From Acidobacteriota bacterium (GTDB lineage: Bacteria > Acidobacteriota > Terriglobia > Terriglobales > Acidobacteriaceae): DNA of 10,177 nt. The translations under genes were made by a program, and so were the position numbers. Below are positions 1 through 7,285 of the stretch, piece after piece. How positions within the stretch are numbered: position 1 is the first letter of the stretch; each line of letters begins with the position of its first letter. The notes beneath the pieces are model-generated. The model was not told the DNA's origin and made no database searches. It worked only from the letters and a program-made list of their open reading frames with translations. The DNA lies in assembly GCA_023441255.1 (NCBI GenBank), contig JAEZPW010000239.1:1-10177 (forward strand), in the 5' to 3' direction.

Positions 1-2283
1 ATGCAGGGTTCAGCGCCAAGCGAACTGCCGTTCGTGATTTCGCCTGCCCGGCCGCAGATGGCGACTGCCGCAACTCGCTACGGACACCACTCGCACGAAG
101 CAGCTGATGGTTCGCGCGAAGACTGGCTCAAGGTACTCCTGGCCATCAGAAAGCACGCGAGACTGTCACTGATGTTCGCCGGGAGTGTTCTGCTGCTTGT
201 TCTGCTGGCGACGGTCCTTATGAAGCCGCTGTATGCGCCGATCGCTCGCATAGAGATCGCACCGCCCGGCATGGAGGCATTCTCACTCGAAAGCCGTGGG
301 GCTCCGCCAAACGATTCGGAGTACCTCGAAACTCAGGCGCGGTATCTTGCGAGCGACGAACTGGCGGTTGCTGTGATCCGTGAACTGCGGCTCGATCAGA
401 ATCCTGATCTGACCGAGCACAGCTTGCCGGGACGAATGATCTCAGCAACGCTTTCGGCTGTTCGGAAAGTGCCACAAAAGGTTTGGGGGCGCCCACAAGG
501 GCAAGAGACGAAACCTGCGGACGTGATTCAGCTCACGCCGAAGGAAAACGCGGCGCTACTGACTTTCCAGCAGCGACTTACAGTGCAGCGTGACAGTGCG
601 AGCCGGATTATAAGCGTAAGTTTCGCAACCCATGACCCAAGGCTGTCGGCCGAAGTGACGAATACCGTAGTCCGATTGTTCATTCAGCGCACGTATGAGC
701 AGCGCCACAAAGCCGTGATGCAATCGACGGAATGGCTTTCGCGCCAACTGGATGATGTCCGCGCGAAGATGGAGCAGTCCAACCGCGCTTTGGCCGACTT
801 CCAGCAGGTCAGCGGCATCGCTTCGTTGGACGACAACCGGAACACGTTCTCGGAGCATGTGGCGGAATTGGGCCGCCAGAAGACGCAGGCGCAGACGGAA
901 CGTATCCAACTTGAAGCGTACTTGAGAAAGTCCCGGGCAGGACAGATAGACAGCCTGCCGCAGGTTCAGTCCAACCAGGTGGTGCAACAACTGACGAACC
1001 TTCTGGCCCAGACCAAGGCAGAGTATTCAAAAGCGCTGGCGTTCTATGGCACCAATCACGCGGAAGCCAAGAAGCTGCAGAACCAGATGGATGAACTCAA
1101 TGCGCAGCTCGCATTGCAGAGAAGCGCCATCGTAGCCCAGCTGGAGACGAGTTATGCGGCTTCACTCTCGCGCGAATCGATGATTGACCGGGAGATACGC
1201 GGGACGAGCACGGAACTATCTCAGATGGGCCAGTATGCCGCGCTAAAGAAAGATGCAACTGCGACGTCCGATCTTTATAACAGCCTCTATTCACGGATCA
1301 AGGAAGCGGGCATCTCGGCGGTATCGAAGTCGAGCAATTTGGAAATCGTGGACCGTGCTCGTGTGTTGGATACGCCAACGAGCCCGAACGCACTGCTCAA
1401 CATCGCTGTGGGAATCCTGGTTGCGCTGGTGGGCGGCGTGATGATTGCACTTGTCCGTGAAAAGATGGACACGAAAATTTACCGGCCGGAGGACATGCCG
1501 CAGTGGGAAGGCTTGCCCGCGGTGTCGGTTGTACCGGAACTGGAAGACGAGCGGACAGCAGTGTCAGGGCGGCTATTCCGTCACCTGGTGCCGCTCAACG
1601 GAGAAGCAGCTCGAATCATTTTGGATAAACCGCACTCGGTGCAGGCGCAGGCCATGCGTGCTGTCCAGACAACGCTGATGCTGTCGCAGCGCGAACGGCC
1701 CGTGCAGACACTGATGGTGTTGTCGTCGTTACCGGGCGAGGGCAAGACCACGATGGCTGTAAGTCTCGCAGTAGGTCTTGCGCAACATGGAACCGTGTGC
1801 CTGATCGACTCGGATCTTCAGCGCCCGGGTATAGCAACGGCATTACGGGTGAAAGCGGAAGCCGGTCTCGCAGAATATCTCACCGATTCCGCAGCGCTGG
1901 ACACAATCATGGTGCCGATGCCCGGTATTCCGCAACTCGCAGTCTGTCCGGCGGGCAAGAGCCGCCGGAACGCGAGCCAACTGATCGCGTCTGACAAGAT
2001 GGCAGATCTGCTCCGTGCGCTGAAGCAACGGTACCGGTTCGTCATCGTGGATGCTCCACCAATCCTGCCCTTTGCCGACGGACTGAGTGCGTCGCAGCTG
2101 GTAGACGGAATTGTGCTGGTCGTGCGAGCCGGTGTAGCGACGCGCCAGAATCTCGCAAGAAGTCTCGACCTGTTGGAGAAAGTTCACGCAGCGCCCGTGG
2201 TGGAACTGGTGCTCAATGCCGCGTCGATGGGCCGCAGCGAGGACTACTACAACTACTCCAGGTACTACCAATCTCAATCGTAA
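1..2283 (+). CDS. Polysaccharide co-polymerase with C-terminal BY-type tyrosine autokinase (Wzc/GumC-like)
   Basis: Inner-membrane protein that, in this family, sets polymer length and gates export through cycles of autophosphorylation and oligomerisation. Visible parts of the 760 residues: a cytoplasmic N-terminus of about 54 residues; membrane segment 1 at about 55-73; a periplasmic part at about 74-466 with a Wzz-like start (YLETQARYLASDELA, 109-123) and coiled-coil stretches at about 240-270 and 330-410; a proline motif before segment 2 (P459, P462); membrane segment 2 at about 467-485. The cytoplasmic kinase domain has Walker A SSLPGEGKTT (575-584), Walker A' LIDSDLQRP (601-609) and Walker B VIVDAPP (681-687). 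It ends in a tyrosine cluster (Y749, Y750, Y752, Y755, Y756), the usual autophosphorylation tail. Length fits fused Wzc-type proteins. The ATG is the first base of the window, so a start further upstream cannot be excluded; M20 (position 58) is another candidate. Family assignment is firm; the polymer it serves is unknown. Confidence 0.93.
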   Translation: MQGSAPSELPFVISPARPQMATAATRYGHHSHEAADGSREDWLKVLLAIRKHARLSLMFAGSVLLLVLLATVLMKPLYAPIARIEIAPPGMEAFSLESRGAPPNDSEYLETQARYLASDELAVAVIRELRLDQNPDLTEHSLPGRMISATLSAVRKVPQKVWGRPQGQETKPADVIQLTPKENAALLTFQQRLTVQRDSASRIISVSFATHDPRLSAEVTNTVVRLFIQRTYEQRHKAVMQSTEWLSRQLDDVRAKMEQSNRALADFQQVSGIASLDDNRNTFSEHVAELGRQKTQAQTERIQLEAYLRKSRAGQIDSLPQVQSNQVVQQLTNLLAQTKAEYSKALAFYGTNHAEAKKLQNQMDELNAQLALQRSAIVAQLETSYAASLSRESMIDREIRGTSTELSQMGQYAALKKDATATSDLYNSLYSRIKEAGISAVSKSSNLEIVDRARVLDTPTSPNALLNIAVGILVALVGGVMIALVREKMDTKIYRPEDMPQWEGLPAVSVVPELEDERTAVSGRLFRHLVPLNGEAARIILDKPHSVQAQAMRAVQTTLMLSQRERPVQTLMVLSSLPGEGKTTMAVSLAVGLAQHGTVCLIDSDLQRPGIATALRVKAEAGLAEYLTDSAALDTIMVPMPGIPQLAVCPAGKSRRNASQLIASDKMADLLRALKQRYRFVIVDAPPILPFADGLSASQLVDGIVLVVRAGVATRQNLARSLDLLEKVHAAPVVELVLNAASMGRSEDYYNYSRYYQSQS

Positions 2284-2320
2284 GCGACAAACACAAGAGA
2301 CGGGGATTCGTCGTTTGCGC

Positions 2321-2343
2321 CACCAGCTTCAATCAAGCTGGTG
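2321..2343. repeat. Perfect 9-bp inverted repeat (stem-loop) before the fusion gene
   Basis: The arms CACCAGCTT (2321-2329) and AAGCTGGTG (2335-2343) are exact reverse complements around the 5-base loop CAATC. The hairpin lies in the 79-base gap after the kinase gene and ends three bases before the purine-rich Shine-Dalgarno region of the next gene. It has no following T-run, so it does not read as a normal intrinsic terminator. It could be an mRNA processing or stability element, a translation-control structure, or an operator; the sequence alone does not decide. Confidence 0.7.
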
Positions 2344-2346
2344 CAG

Positions 2347-2356
2347 AGGAAAGGAG
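2347..2356 (+). promoter_or_regulatory. Strong Shine-Dalgarno that fixes the start at 2363
   Basis: AGGAAAGGAG contains AAGGAG (2351-2356) six bases before the ATG at 2363. This is the best ribosome-binding site in the window and is the reason for preferring 2363 over the in-frame ATG at 2216, which lies inside the upstream gene. Confidence 0.85.
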
Positions 2357-2362
2357 AAGGCC

Positions 2363-3961
2363 ATGCGAATGCCGGGAGTTGCCATCGTTGGCTGCGGCTA
2401 CTGGGGCGAGAACCTGGTACGCAACTTCAGCGCGCTAGGAGCGCTTCGGACGGTGTGCGACACGCGCCGGGAAGCGCTTGATAAGGTCGCCACTGGAATA
2501 GGACCAGTGCAAAGCGTAACCGATATCAGCGACGTCCTCTCCGACCCGACCATTGACGCCGTGGTGATCGCAACTCCCGCCGCACGACACTTCCACCTGG
2601 CAGAGCGCTGTCTGCTCGCGGGGAAGGACGTCTATGTGGAGAAGCCGCTCGCGTTGTCGGTGGCAGACGGCCAGAAGCTGGTTGACCTTGCCGCGAAGCT
2701 GAATCGCATTCTGATGGTGGGACATATTCTTGAGTACCATCCGGCGATTCTCGAGCTGAAGAAGCTGATTGCCGGCGGGGAATTGGGGCGCATCAAGTAC
2801 ATCTATTCTTCGCGCCTCAACCTGGGAAAACTGCGCACGGAAGAAGACATCCTCTTCAGCTTCGCCCCACACGACATTTCGGCGATCCTTTTCCTGCTGG
2901 GGGAGTTTCCGAGCCAGGTGGCGAGCCATGGTGGCACCTACATTGATTCGCGCGTGGCCGACACAACCGTGACCACCTGCGAGTTCAGCAGTGGCACGGC
3001 CGCACACATCTTCGTGAGCTGGCTGCACCCCTTCAAAGAGCAGAAACTGACGATCGTCGGCGGCAGGAAGATGGCCGTATTCGATGACATGGAGGCTGAG
3101 CGAAAGCTCGTGCTCTACTCACACCGGATCGATTGGATCAACCGCGTACCGGTGGCGAGAAAGGACGGGGGCGAAGTCGTTCTCATTCCCAAAGAGGAGC
3201 CTTTGCGCCGCGAGTGCGAACACTTCCTTGAGTGCGTAGCTAATCGGCAAAAGCCGCGCACAGATGGCAGCAGCGGCCTTCGGGTCCTGCGAGTCCTGGA
3301 GGCATGCGAGGCGTCATTGCGTGACAAAGGCAGGCCGATAGCAATGACTCAGCCGCCCACCTATTTTGCGCATCCGACGGCTGTTGTCGATGAGGGGTGT
3401 GAGATCGGCGCCGGCACGAAGGTCTGGCACTTCTCGCATATCATGACGGGCAGCAAGATCGGGAGGGGCTGCAATATCGGACAGAACGTGGTCGTGAGCC
3501 CGAGCGTCAAGATCGGGAACAACGTCAAGATACAGAACAACGTTTCTGTGTACACCGGCGTGGAACTGGAAGACGACGTGTTCTGCGGGCCATCGATGGT
3601 GTTTACCAACGTAATCAACCCGCGCAGTCACATCATTCGCCGCCATGAATATAGAAATACGCTGGTGAAAAAGGGCGCATCTATTGGCGCCAATGCGACG
3701 ATCGTGTGTGGCGTGACGTTGGGGCGGTACAGCTTCGTCGCGGCAGGTGCGGTTGTTAATCACGATGTGCCCGACTACGCTCTCGTCGCCGGAGTGCCCG
3801 CCCGGCAAAAGGGCTGGATGTGCTATTGCGGCATTCGGCTACCCGAACAGACGAGCACTCCGTGCTGCAGCGCGTGCGGGCGTGAGTATCTGATTAAAGA
3901 CGGCGTGGTTCAGGAAGTTACCGCAGCTGCGCCGATTGCGAAGCAAGCGGCAGCAGCATAG
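2363..3961 (+). CDS. Fused Gfo/Idh/MocA UDP-sugar dehydrogenase and left-handed beta-helix N-acetyltransferase (WbpB-WbpD-like)
   Basis: Predicted cytoplasmic bifunctional enzyme of 532 residues for nucleotide-sugar synthesis. Residues 1-325 form an NAD(P)-dependent oxidoreductase: Rossmann loop GCGYWGENL (10-18), the family EKP motif (93-95, K94 expected to be catalytic) and FAPHDIS (167-173, H170). This resembles WbpB/WlbA, which oxidise C3 of UDP-GlcNAcA. Residues 330-480 are a hexapeptide-repeat acetyltransferase like WbpD/WlbB, with YFAHPTAVVDEG (334-345), VWHFSHI (354-360), FTNVINPR (414-421, N416) and GVPAR (477-481). The tail has C487-x-C489 and C502-x2-C505, which looks like a small zinc ribbon. 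In the Pseudomonas/Bordetella pathway to UDP-diacetamido-uronic acids these two steps flank a PLP aminotransferase, which is not in this window. The start is set by a strong Shine-Dalgarno site. The families are clear; the exact sugar is inferred. Confidence 0.93.
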   Translation: MRMPGVAIVGCGYWGENLVRNFSALGALRTVCDTRREALDKVATGIGPVQSVTDISDVLSDPTIDAVVIATPAARHFHLAERCLLAGKDVYVEKPLALSVADGQKLVDLAAKLNRILMVGHILEYHPAILELKKLIAGGELGRIKYIYSSRLNLGKLRTEEDILFSFAPHDISAILFLLGEFPSQVASHGGTYIDSRVADTTVTTCEFSSGTAAHIFVSWLHPFKEQKLTIVGGRKMAVFDDMEAERKLVLYSHRIDWINRVPVARKDGGEVVLIPKEEPLRRECEHFLECVANRQKPRTDGSSGLRVLRVLEACEASLRDKGRPIAMTQPPTYFAHPTAVVDEGCEIGAGTKVWHFSHIMTGSKIGRGCNIGQNVVVSPSVKIGNNVKIQNNVSVYTGVELEDDVFCGPSMVFTNVINPRSHIIRRHEYRNTLVKKGASIGANATIVCGVTLGRYSFVAAGAVVNHDVPDYALVAGVPARQKGWMCYCGIRLPEQTSTPCCSACGREYLIKDGVVQEVTAAAPIAKQAAAA

Positions 3962-4041
3962 CCTGGCTGTCATCGTTGCCATTACTGACGTGTTTGCCCG
4001 CCTTCCGGTCGTCCAGGTAGTCCATCATCGGCGTATCTCAA

Positions 4042-5298
4042 ATGAAAATCTGGATCATCAATCAGTATGCGATGTCGCCGCTTGAGGCGGGCGGTACCAG
4101 GCACTACAACCTGGGTCGCGAACTGGTGAAGCGCGGTCATGAGGTGACGATCGTTACCTCCAGCGTGAACTACATCACTCGAAAAGAGACGCACGTCGCG
4201 GGTGGCCGTGTTTCAACGCGAGCGGAGATAGACGGGGTCTCCTTCATCTGGGTTTCGAGCCCGACCTATGACGGAAATGGAGTTCGGCGCGTCTGGAACA
4301 TGGTTGAATTTGCGACCAACGCAGGGAAGAGCATCCACGAACAAAGGCTTGCCGCGCCGGATGTCGTCCTGGGATCCAGTCCGAGCATGGCAGCTGCGGT
4401 GGCGGCTGCCAAGCTGGCCCGTTCCTATAAGGTGCCACTCGTTCTGGAGGTGCGTGATCTCTGGCCGCAATCGCTGGTGGATCTGGGAAACGTGACGCGG
4501 CGACATCCCGTGGTGCTGCTTCTGGAGAGGGTGGAGAAGTATCTGTATCGCAGAGCGGACGTGATTCTCAGTCCGCTGCCGAACGCGGGAGATCACATCA
4601 GAAGCAAGGTTCCCGGCGCTGCCGAGACCGTTTGGCTGCCAAACGGCGTCGAGTGCGCAGCAGTGCCGCTGCGATTGGCTTCCCGCAACGGCTCTCATTT
4701 CACGGCGATGTACGCGGGCGCACACAATGTCGCGAATAACCTTGAGACGGTGCTGGAAGCTGCCGCCATCCTGAAAGAGCAGGGGTACGGTGAGCGCATC
4801 AGGTTTCGATTCGTGGGGGATGGCCCGCAGAAGTCGTATCTAGTGAAGTGTGCGCAGGAAAGACGACTCGACAATATCGCGTTCGAAGACCACGTTCCGA
4901 AATGCCAGATATATTCAGTTCTGCAGCAGGCTGACGCATTCCTGATGAGCACCAGAAAGACGGCTCTGTATAGGTACGGAGTAAGTCCGAACAAGTTGCA
5001 CGACTACATGGCCGTGGCGCGGCCGACGATCGTTGCAATGGATTCGTTCAACAACCCAGTGGCGCAGGCTGGTGCGGGACTGGTGGTTCCGCCGGAACGC
5101 CCGGATGAGTTAGCCGAGGCGATCAAGCTGGTATATGGCCTGCCAGTAGCCGCTCGCAACGAGATGGGAATGCGGGGCCGAAAGTTCGTCGAAGAGAATA
5201 ACGATTTCTGCCAACTTGCTGTTCGCCTCGAACACGCCCTAACGCAAGTGGCCGGCGAAGCGGTGACGACGAGACTCAGCAAAGCTGCAACTGCCTGA
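4042..5298 (+). CDS. GT4 glycosyltransferase, WbuB-like
   Basis: Cytoplasmic GT-B fold enzyme of 418 residues, expected to add a sugar from a nucleotide donor to the lipid-linked repeat unit. The N-terminal acceptor domain opens with KIWIINQYA (2-10) and a glycine loop EAGGTRHYNLGREL (15-28). EVRDLWPQSLVDLG (136-149) is the hallmark of the WbuB branch, whose named members transfer N-acetyl-L-fucosamine. The C-terminal donor domain has FVGDGPQKSYL (257-267) and RYGVSPNKLHDYMA (311-324), where the canonical E-x7-E motif is replaced by the SPNKLxDYM form usual in this branch. The ATG at 4042 is well fixed: an in-frame TAG sits at 4018 with no ATG, GTG or TTG between. There is no good Shine-Dalgarno sequence, so translation may be weak or depend on upstream translation. 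An 80-base gap precedes it and shows nothing definite. Donor and acceptor cannot be named. Confidence 0.9.
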   Translation: MKIWIINQYAMSPLEAGGTRHYNLGRELVKRGHEVTIVTSSVNYITRKETHVAGGRVSTRAEIDGVSFIWVSSPTYDGNGVRRVWNMVEFATNAGKSIHEQRLAAPDVVLGSSPSMAAAVAAAKLARSYKVPLVLEVRDLWPQSLVDLGNVTRRHPVVLLLERVEKYLYRRADVILSPLPNAGDHIRSKVPGAAETVWLPNGVECAAVPLRLASRNGSHFTAMYAGAHNVANNLETVLEAAAILKEQGYGERIRFRFVGDGPQKSYLVKCAQERRLDNIAFEDHVPKCQIYSVLQQADAFLMSTRKTALYRYGVSPNKLHDYMAVARPTIVAMDSFNNPVAQAGAGLVVPPERPDELAEAIKLVYGLPVAARNEMGMRGRKFVEENNDFCQLAVRLEHALTQVAGEAVTTRLSKAATA

Positions 5299-5299
5299 T

Positions 5300-5316
5300 C
5301 TGCTCATCCAGAGCAG
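5300..5316. repeat. 6-bp inverted repeat in the GT/phosphoglycosyl transferase junction
   Basis: CTGCTC (5300-5305) and GAGCAG (5311-5316) are exact reverse complements around the 5-base loop ATCCA. The repeat begins two bases after the GT4 stop codon and ends three bases before the next ATG, so if it folds in mRNA its 3' arm covers the place where a ribosome-binding site should be. A 6-bp repeat can arise by chance, so this is a modest call. Confidence 0.45.
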
Positions 5317-5319
5317 CTG

Positions 5320-5967
5320 ATGAATGCCAAAGTACAAGTCGAATTGCGTGAGGAAGCAGTTTCAGTCGCGGAGCCTCGGCAGGTCAGAGCCAATGGCGGA
5401 TATGTTACTAAACGAGCTTGTGATCTAGCGCTCGCTCTGGTCTTGTTGCCGATATGCGCATTGCCCATGGTTTTGCTTGCATTGTTGATCAGGCTCACTT
5501 CGCCCGGCCCGGCATTGCACTGGTCGGACCGGATAGGCGTCGACAACAAGCGGTTCAGGATGCCGAAGTTCCGCAGCATGCGTGTGGATGCTCCTGCGGT
5601 TGCGACGCACCTGTTCTCAAACGCGAACGACTACATAACTCCGGTGGGGAGGCTTCTGCGGAAAACGAGCCTCGACGAACTGCCGCAGTTGATCAGCATA
5701 ATCAAAGGCGACCTGAGCTTTGTGGGGCCGCGCCCAGCGCTGGCCAACCAGGCTGACCTGATCGCACTCCGAACCGAGCGAGGCGTGCACGCACTGGTGC
5801 CCGGACTGACGGGTTGGGCGCAGATCAACGGTCGCGACGAGCTAAGCATTCCGGTGAAAGTTGACTACGACTCCTATTACCTGGCGCATCGTTCGTTCCT
5901 TTTCGATCTCAGGATTCTGCTGAGTACGTTCACAGCTGTGGTGCAGGCTCGCGGCGTGCACCACTGA
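5320..5967 (+). CDS. Initiating phosphoglycosyl transferase (PglC-like, bacterial sugar transferase family)
   Basis: Monotopic inner-membrane enzyme of 215 residues that in this family moves a sugar-1-phosphate from a UDP-sugar to undecaprenyl phosphate, the first step of repeat-unit assembly. After an N-terminal extension of about 30 residues come KRACDLALA (31-39) and one hydrophobic re-entrant segment (about 36-58, prolines 44 and 49). Then follow SPGP (61-64), KFRSMR (83-88), TSLDELPQ (116-123, with the Asp119-Glu120 catalytic pair), SFVGPRP (133-139) and PGLTGWAQINGRDEL (161-175). It lacks the four extra membrane segments of WcaJ/WbaP, so it is of the minimal PglC size class. The upstream GT4 gene ends in the same frame 21 bases earlier, and no standard start codon other than this ATG lies between, so the start is secure. 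The initiating sugar is unknown; HexNAc or diNAc-bacillosamine-like sugars are usual for short enzymes. Confidence 0.94.
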   Translation: MNAKVQVELREEAVSVAEPRQVRANGGYVTKRACDLALALVLLPICALPMVLLALLIRLTSPGPALHWSDRIGVDNKRFRMPKFRSMRVDAPAVATHLFSNANDYITPVGRLLRKTSLDELPQLISIIKGDLSFVGPRPALANQADLIALRTERGVHALVPGLTGWAQINGRDELSIPVKVDYDSYYLAHRSFLFDLRILLSTFTAVVQARGVHH

Positions 5968-5994
5968 ATCACTCATCAATGTTTGCGGCTGCCT

Positions 5995-7236
5995 ATGGCA
6001 ATACGAAATTTTCTTCCTGAAGATTGGTCCGGCACCCTGCCGAGCGCTCGCCCATTGTCTGTCATCGTGGTTGACCCGGGCAGCTTTTCGCTTGGCTACG
6101 ACTACCCTCTGTGCAATGCCCTTGCACGCCAGGGATGCCAGGTGACGCTGGCCAATAGCACGTTTCCCTACGCGGAATGGGATCATCGGGCGGAGTTCTC
6201 CACATGGACGCAGTTCTACCGCTGCACTCACATCGCGGCCCGATATTGCTCGCGCGGAACGCTGTGGAAGGCTGCCAAGGCCGCTGAGCATGTGATCGAC
6301 ATGGCCCGGCTGGTATCGTTTGCTATCAGTGCGGAACCGGACGTCATCCACTTTCAATGGCTCCCATTGCCGCTGGTGGACAGTTACTACATGTCGGTAT
6401 TAGAGCGAGTGGCTCCGCTCATATTGACTGTTCACAACACGAGTTTTACGTTGGGGCGTTCAGGCGCGTCCAGCATTCAGTACAAGGGTTTCGAATCCAG
6501 TCTCCGGCATTTCAGTGCGGCAGTGGTGCACTGCGCGTACGGAAAAACTCAGATACTGCGGCAGGAATGGTTTCGCGAGGAACAGGTCGAGTGCATACCC
6601 ATGGGCGCCTACCGCCACTACGAGAACATCGGTGACTGCGAGCCGCCGAAAACAGCGGGAGAAAACGTGCTTGTCTTCATGGGAAGCATTAAGCCCTACA
6701 AAGGCGTTGACGTGCTTGTCCGGGCATTGGCGTTATTACGACAGGCTCTGCTCAAGAACACCCGCCTGATCGTGATGGGCACACCGGACAAGCATATCGG
6801 TGAGATCCGAAAACTGGCGTACGAGTGCGGTGTAGACAGCCGGATAACGTGGAGGCTTGGATTCGTCAGGGAGGAGGAACTCGCCACGAATCTGCGACTG
6901 GCCGATGTGGTCGTACTTCCGTACCGCGAGGCCGATCAGAGTGCGGCACTGTTGACGGCCGTAGGGATGTGCAAGCCGGTGATCGCAACCCGTGTGGGTG
7001 GCATACCGGAGGTGATCGAGGACGGCGAACACGGGTACCTTGTGGAGCCCGGCGATGCCACCGAACTGGCGGATGCCATCGCTCGCCTGCTTTCCCACCC
7101 GGCCACCAGGGACCGGATGGAACAGGCAGTACGGCGATTGCGAAACGACTTCACGTGGGAACAAACGGCCGCACAAACCTGCCAGCTCTATTCGCGATTG
7201 GCTGGCCGGCCGGAAGTGATGAAGGCCGTTGCATGA
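5995..7236 (+). CDS. GT4 glycosyltransferase
   Basis: GT-B glycosyltransferase of 413 residues, presumed to act on the lipid-linked repeat unit in the cytoplasm. The N-terminal domain contains DPGSFSLGYDYPLCNAL (27-43) and DVIHFQWLPLPL (116-127), then LTVHNTS (144-150). The donor-binding domain shows VFMGSIKPYKGVDVLVRAL (227-245, K233 and K236), VVVLPYREADQSAALLTAVG (305-324) and GGIPEVIEDGEHGYLVEPGD (335-354). The second glutamate of the common E-x7-E motif is not present in QSAALLTA; threonine occupies about that place, as in some other GT4 enzymes with a QS(G/A) loop. The preceding gene ends in the same frame 27 bases before the ATG. The only other standard start in between is TTG at 5983, which would add four residues. 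No convincing Shine-Dalgarno sequence supports either. Donor and acceptor are unknown. Confidence 0.9.
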   Translation: MAIRNFLPEDWSGTLPSARPLSVIVVDPGSFSLGYDYPLCNALARQGCQVTLANSTFPYAEWDHRAEFSTWTQFYRCTHIAARYCSRGTLWKAAKAAEHVIDMARLVSFAISAEPDVIHFQWLPLPLVDSYYMSVLERVAPLILTVHNTSFTLGRSGASSIQYKGFESSLRHFSAAVVHCAYGKTQILRQEWFREEQVECIPMGAYRHYENIGDCEPPKTAGENVLVFMGSIKPYKGVDVLVRALALLRQALLKNTRLIVMGTPDKHIGEIRKLAYECGVDSRITWRLGFVREEELATNLRLADVVVLPYREADQSAALLTAVGMCKPVIATRVGGIPEVIEDGEHGYLVEPGDATELADAIARLLSHPATRDRMEQAVRRLRNDFTWEQTAAQTCQLYSRLAGRPEVMKAVA

Positions 7237-7285
7237 GTTCTGCCAATGGAAAGTCTCTGAACTGAAAGACCACTCGACAATTCCC

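Noticed and set aside
2321..2343. Intrinsic terminator after the kinase gene
   Set aside because: The stem is good but is followed by a purine-rich ribosome-binding region, not a T-run.
2216..2362. Longer start for the fusion gene at the ATG at 2216
   Set aside because: It would overlap the kinase gene by 68 bases and add 49 low-complexity Arg/Thr residues, while the ATG at 2363 has an excellent Shine-Dalgarno site and sits next to the Rossmann motif.
2435..3028. A 197-codon open frame on the minus strand
   Set aside because: Antisense to the dehydrogenase domain with clear motifs; its own translation shows no recognisable domain.
3314..3808. A 164-codon open frame on the minus strand
   Set aside because: Antisense to the hexapeptide-repeat region; the repeats force a regular His/Asp-rich shadow pattern.
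3962..4041. Small gene, promoter or terminator in the 80-base gap before the WbuB-like gene
   Set aside because: No open frame with a ribosome-binding site, no clear -35/-10 pair and no strong hairpin; only a distant CCTGG/CCAGG pair.
7236..7263. AGTTC/GAACT inverted repeat in the gap before the polymerase gene
   Set aside because: Only five base pairs with an 18-base loop; expected by chance.
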